Part shown: in pieces, positions 40,872 through 42,491 of the stretch
Numbering within the stretch: the stretch's first letter is position 1
How the letters are laid out: each line of letters opens with the position of its first letter
Assembly (NCBI GenBank): GCA_947302275.1
Contig: CAMYUW010000021.1
Coordinates: forward strand, 1-42,491
Origin: an uncultured Prevotellaceae bacterium
Lineage (GTDB): Bacteria > Bacteroidota > Bacteroidia > Bacteroidales > Muribaculaceae
DNA length: 42,491 nucleotides
Direction of reading: 5' to 3'
Notes under the pieces: generated by a model
The model's input: only the letters and a program-made list of their open reading frames with translations
The model's database searches: none
What the model was told of the DNA's origin: nothing
Program-made: the position numbers and the translations under genes

Positions 40872-42335
40872 ATGAAGAATAAGCAAATGAACATGAGAGA
40901 AGAAGCAGCCCGTTGTCTGCTGTGTGAGAATGCACCCTGTAGCCGTGCCTGCGGCAAGGGAGACGTCGCCAGGGCCATCCGTGCCGTGCGCTTCGGCAAT
41001 GAAGCCATTGCCCGCCAATGGCTGGAAGGCTGCGATGACAGTGACCTTGAGAAAGCCGAACAGGCCTGTATCCACTATGACCGCCCCATACGCATCCACG
41101 AAATGGTGAACCAGTTGCCCGAGGCAAAACAGGCCGACCTGCCGAGCCTGGCCATCGACTTTTGCGGAATACCCTGCGAGAATCCGTTCTTCCTGGCCTC
41201 CTCCTCGATATGCACCAACTATGAGATGGTGGCACGCGCATTTGATGCAGGTTGGGCTGGTGTCTTCTACAAGACCATCTGCCTGGATGACATCAATGAG
41301 GTGTCACCGCGCTTTGATGTCGTTCACCGTGAGGGTGACAAGGGTGACTTCACCGCCTTGCGCAACATGGAGCAGTTGAGCGAGAACCCTGCCGAGGTCG
41401 ATTTTGACATCCTGAGTCGTCTCAAGAAGGACTACCCCAATAAGATTGTGGTGGCCTCCATCATGGGCTCGACCGAGGAGCAATGGATCGAACTGGCTAA
41501 AATGGCAGAAGCCGCAGGTGTGGACGCCGTGGAACTGAATTTCTCCTGTCCACAGATGCGACTAACCGGTATGGGCAGCGACGTGGGCCAGGACCCCGAG
41601 CTGGTAACCTTCTACACAGCCTATGTGAAGCATGCCGTCTCGATTCCCGTGATTCCCAAGATGACACCCAATATCACATTGATGAGTAATCCCGCCATGG
41701 GCGCCTTCTTCGCCGGCGCCGATGCCATCAGCGCCATCAACACCATCAAGAGCGTGACCATGGATGAACGTGCCGAGGTGTCGGGCCAGTGGACTGTCTC
41801 AGGCCTCTCGGGACGTGCTGTCAAACCCATCGCCCTGCGCTTCATCCTCGAGATGGCCAAGAACCCAGTGATGAACAACCTAAAATTGAGCGGTATCGGT
41901 GGCATTGAGACCTGGCAAGACGCGCTTGAGTTCATCCAGCTGGGTTGCAGCAACCTGCAGGTGTGCACCGCCGTGATGCAATACGGTTATCGCATTATCG
42001 ATGACCTCAAGTTGGGTCTTCAGCACTACATGTCAAGCCGAGGCATCACCAAACTCTCCACCCTGGTGGGTGAGCGGCTTTCCAGCTTTGTTACGCCCAA
42101 CGACCTGGACCGTGACACCGTCGTCTTCCCCATCTTCGACAGCGAGAAGTGCATTGGTTGCGGCAGGTGCTTCGTCTCCTGTATGGACGGTGGACACCAA
42201 GCCATCACCTTCGGCGATGACCGCAAGCCTCACCTCGTGGGCAGCAAGTGCGTCGGTTGCCACCTGTGCCGCCTCGTCTGCCCCACCGGCGCCATCGGCG
42301 TCTCAAAGCGCGTCCCCAAACGCAAGGTAAAATAG
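40872..42335 (+). CDS. preA: PreA-type dihydropyrimidine dehydrogenase subunit with PreT-like Fe-S N-terminus
   Basis: A 487-residue cytosolic flavoprotein. Residues about 90-400 are a dihydroorotate-dehydrogenase-like FMN barrel with VELNFSCPQM, MGSDVGQDPEL, PVIPKMTPNIT and SGIGGIETWQDALEF, very close to bacterial PreA, which reduces uracil and thymine with NAD(P)H. The C-terminus has two 4Fe-4S motifs (C427, C430, C433, C437 and C460, C463, C466, C470). Unusually, 75-85 extra N-terminal residues carry another cluster motif (C15, C18, C23, C27, in RCLLCENAPCSRAC) like the N-terminus of PreT. No preT gene is adjacent. The loop that holds the catalytic Cys in animal DPD has Asp-Val here; bacterial PreA may share this. 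Confidence 0.88.
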   Translation: MKNKQMNMREEAARCLLCENAPCSRACGKGDVARAIRAVRFGNEAIARQWLEGCDDSDLEKAEQACIHYDRPIRIHEMVNQLPEAKQADLPSLAIDFCGIPCENPFFLASSSICTNYEMVARAFDAGWAGVFYKTICLDDINEVSPRFDVVHREGDKGDFTALRNMEQLSENPAEVDFDILSRLKKDYPNKIVVASIMGSTEEQWIELAKMAEAAGVDAVELNFSCPQMRLTGMGSDVGQDPELVTFYTAYVKHAVSIPVIPKMTPNITLMSNPAMGAFFAGADAISAINTIKSVTMDERAEVSGQWTVSGLSGRAVKPIALRFILEMAKNPVMNNLKLSGIGGIETWQDALEFIQLGCSNLQVCTAVMQYGYRIIDDLKLGLQHYMSSRGITKLSTLVGERLSSFVTPNDLDRDTVVFPIFDSEKCIGCGRCFVSCMDGGHQAITFGDDRKPHLVGSKCVGCHLCRLVCPTGAIGVSKRVPKRKVK

Positions 42336-42372
42336 ACTGCCTCGTCTTTAAAAACGATGAACTGATTACACC

Positions 42373-42388
42373 AAAAGGAGTGCCTTTT
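42373..42388 (+). terminator. Weak terminator after preA
   Basis: AAAAGG (42373-42378) and CCTTTT (42383-42388) form a 6-bp stem with a 4-base loop followed by more T. It is small and AU-rich. Confidence 0.35.
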
Positions 42389-42430
42389 TTGCCAAAGTGA
42401 TCTTTTTTTGAAAAAAAATTGAGATTTTTC

Positions 42431-42460
42431 TTGGTAGTAACAAAAAAAGCAGTACCTTTG
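42431..42460 (+). promoter_or_regulatory. Strong promoter at the right edge
   Basis: TTGG at 42431 and TACCTTTG at 42453-42460 lie about 18-19 bases apart within an A-rich upstream region, a pattern common before stable-RNA genes in this phylum. Confidence 0.7.
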
Positions 42461-42477
42461 CAGTCGCAATTAGGAAT

Positions 42478-42491
42478 TGTCCTGTGGTGTA
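42478..42491 (+). tRNA. Probable 5' end of a tRNA, cut by the window edge
   Basis: From 42478 the bases fit a tRNA start: a 7-base acceptor strand (TGTCCTG), T8, G9, a D-stem strand GTGT, then A14. It lies 17 bases after a strong -7 element. A U at position 1 is seen in some Gln tRNAs, but anticodon and most of the molecule lie outside the window, so identity is open. Confidence 0.4.

Overview
The window looks like a chromosomal segment of a gut or rumen Bacteroidales bacterium, probably Muribaculaceae or Prevotellaceae. Evidence: Bacteroidota-type promoters (-7 TAnnTTTG with a -33 TTG/TTTG) before many genes, a TamA-like protein made as a lipoprotein (TamL) beside TamB, a eukaryote-like GT3 glycogen synthase paired with an alpha-glucan phosphorylase, a DUF3244/TPR-regulator cluster, a type IX-like C-terminal tail, and two BspA-like leucine-rich-repeat proteins ending in dockerin modules. 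The assignment rests on gene content only.

Layout. 1-2540: end of an unknown gene, a palindromic repeat, and a leftward operon (DUF3244 protein, then a secreted two-repeat protein). 2541-4217: divergent TPR-transmembrane-HTH regulator with an almost leaderless promoter. 4224-8355: leftward housekeeping genes (phosphohexosamine mutase, DUF4827 lipoprotein, DHH phosphoesterase, EEP-family phosphodiesterase). 8481-15738: tamB-tamL envelope-assembly operon. 15742-16310: divergent promoters and a long rod-shaped RNA resembling 6S RNA. 16311-20723: BspA-like LRR/dockerin protein. 20899-25208: glycogen synthase and phosphorylase operon. 25549-30459: an AT-rich gene for a 1636-residue exonuclease-RecQ-UvrD fusion, the best candidate for an undescribed genome-maintenance or defence factor. 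30537-32465: dnaK with a textbook sigma-54 -24/-12 promoter. 32900-35722: second LRR/dockerin protein. 36055-37526: udk-lptB. 37622-39463: phosphoesterase-propeller protein. 39561-42335: FtsX/LolE-like permease and a PreA-type dihydropyrimidine dehydrogenase subunit. 42431-42491: promoter and first bases of a probable tRNA.

The most unusual pattern is not a gene. Many short intergenic spaces hold tandem arrays with a strict 7-base period (units such as AGTTTTA, AGTTGTA, AGTTGTC, GACTAGT, TTAAACT). Several lie just upstream of start codons, in one orientation relative to the gene, and three end in the same conserved 28-base tail (TTACTRT followed by CGCCTAA is its outer end).

The genes form small independent units: cell-wall precursor and nucleotide turnover (glmM, DHH), outer-membrane and LPS assembly (TamB/TamL, LptB, LolE-like), glycogen storage, protein folding, pyrimidine metabolism (udk, preA) and surface proteins. 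I see no insertion sequence, prophage, CRISPR array or rRNA gene.
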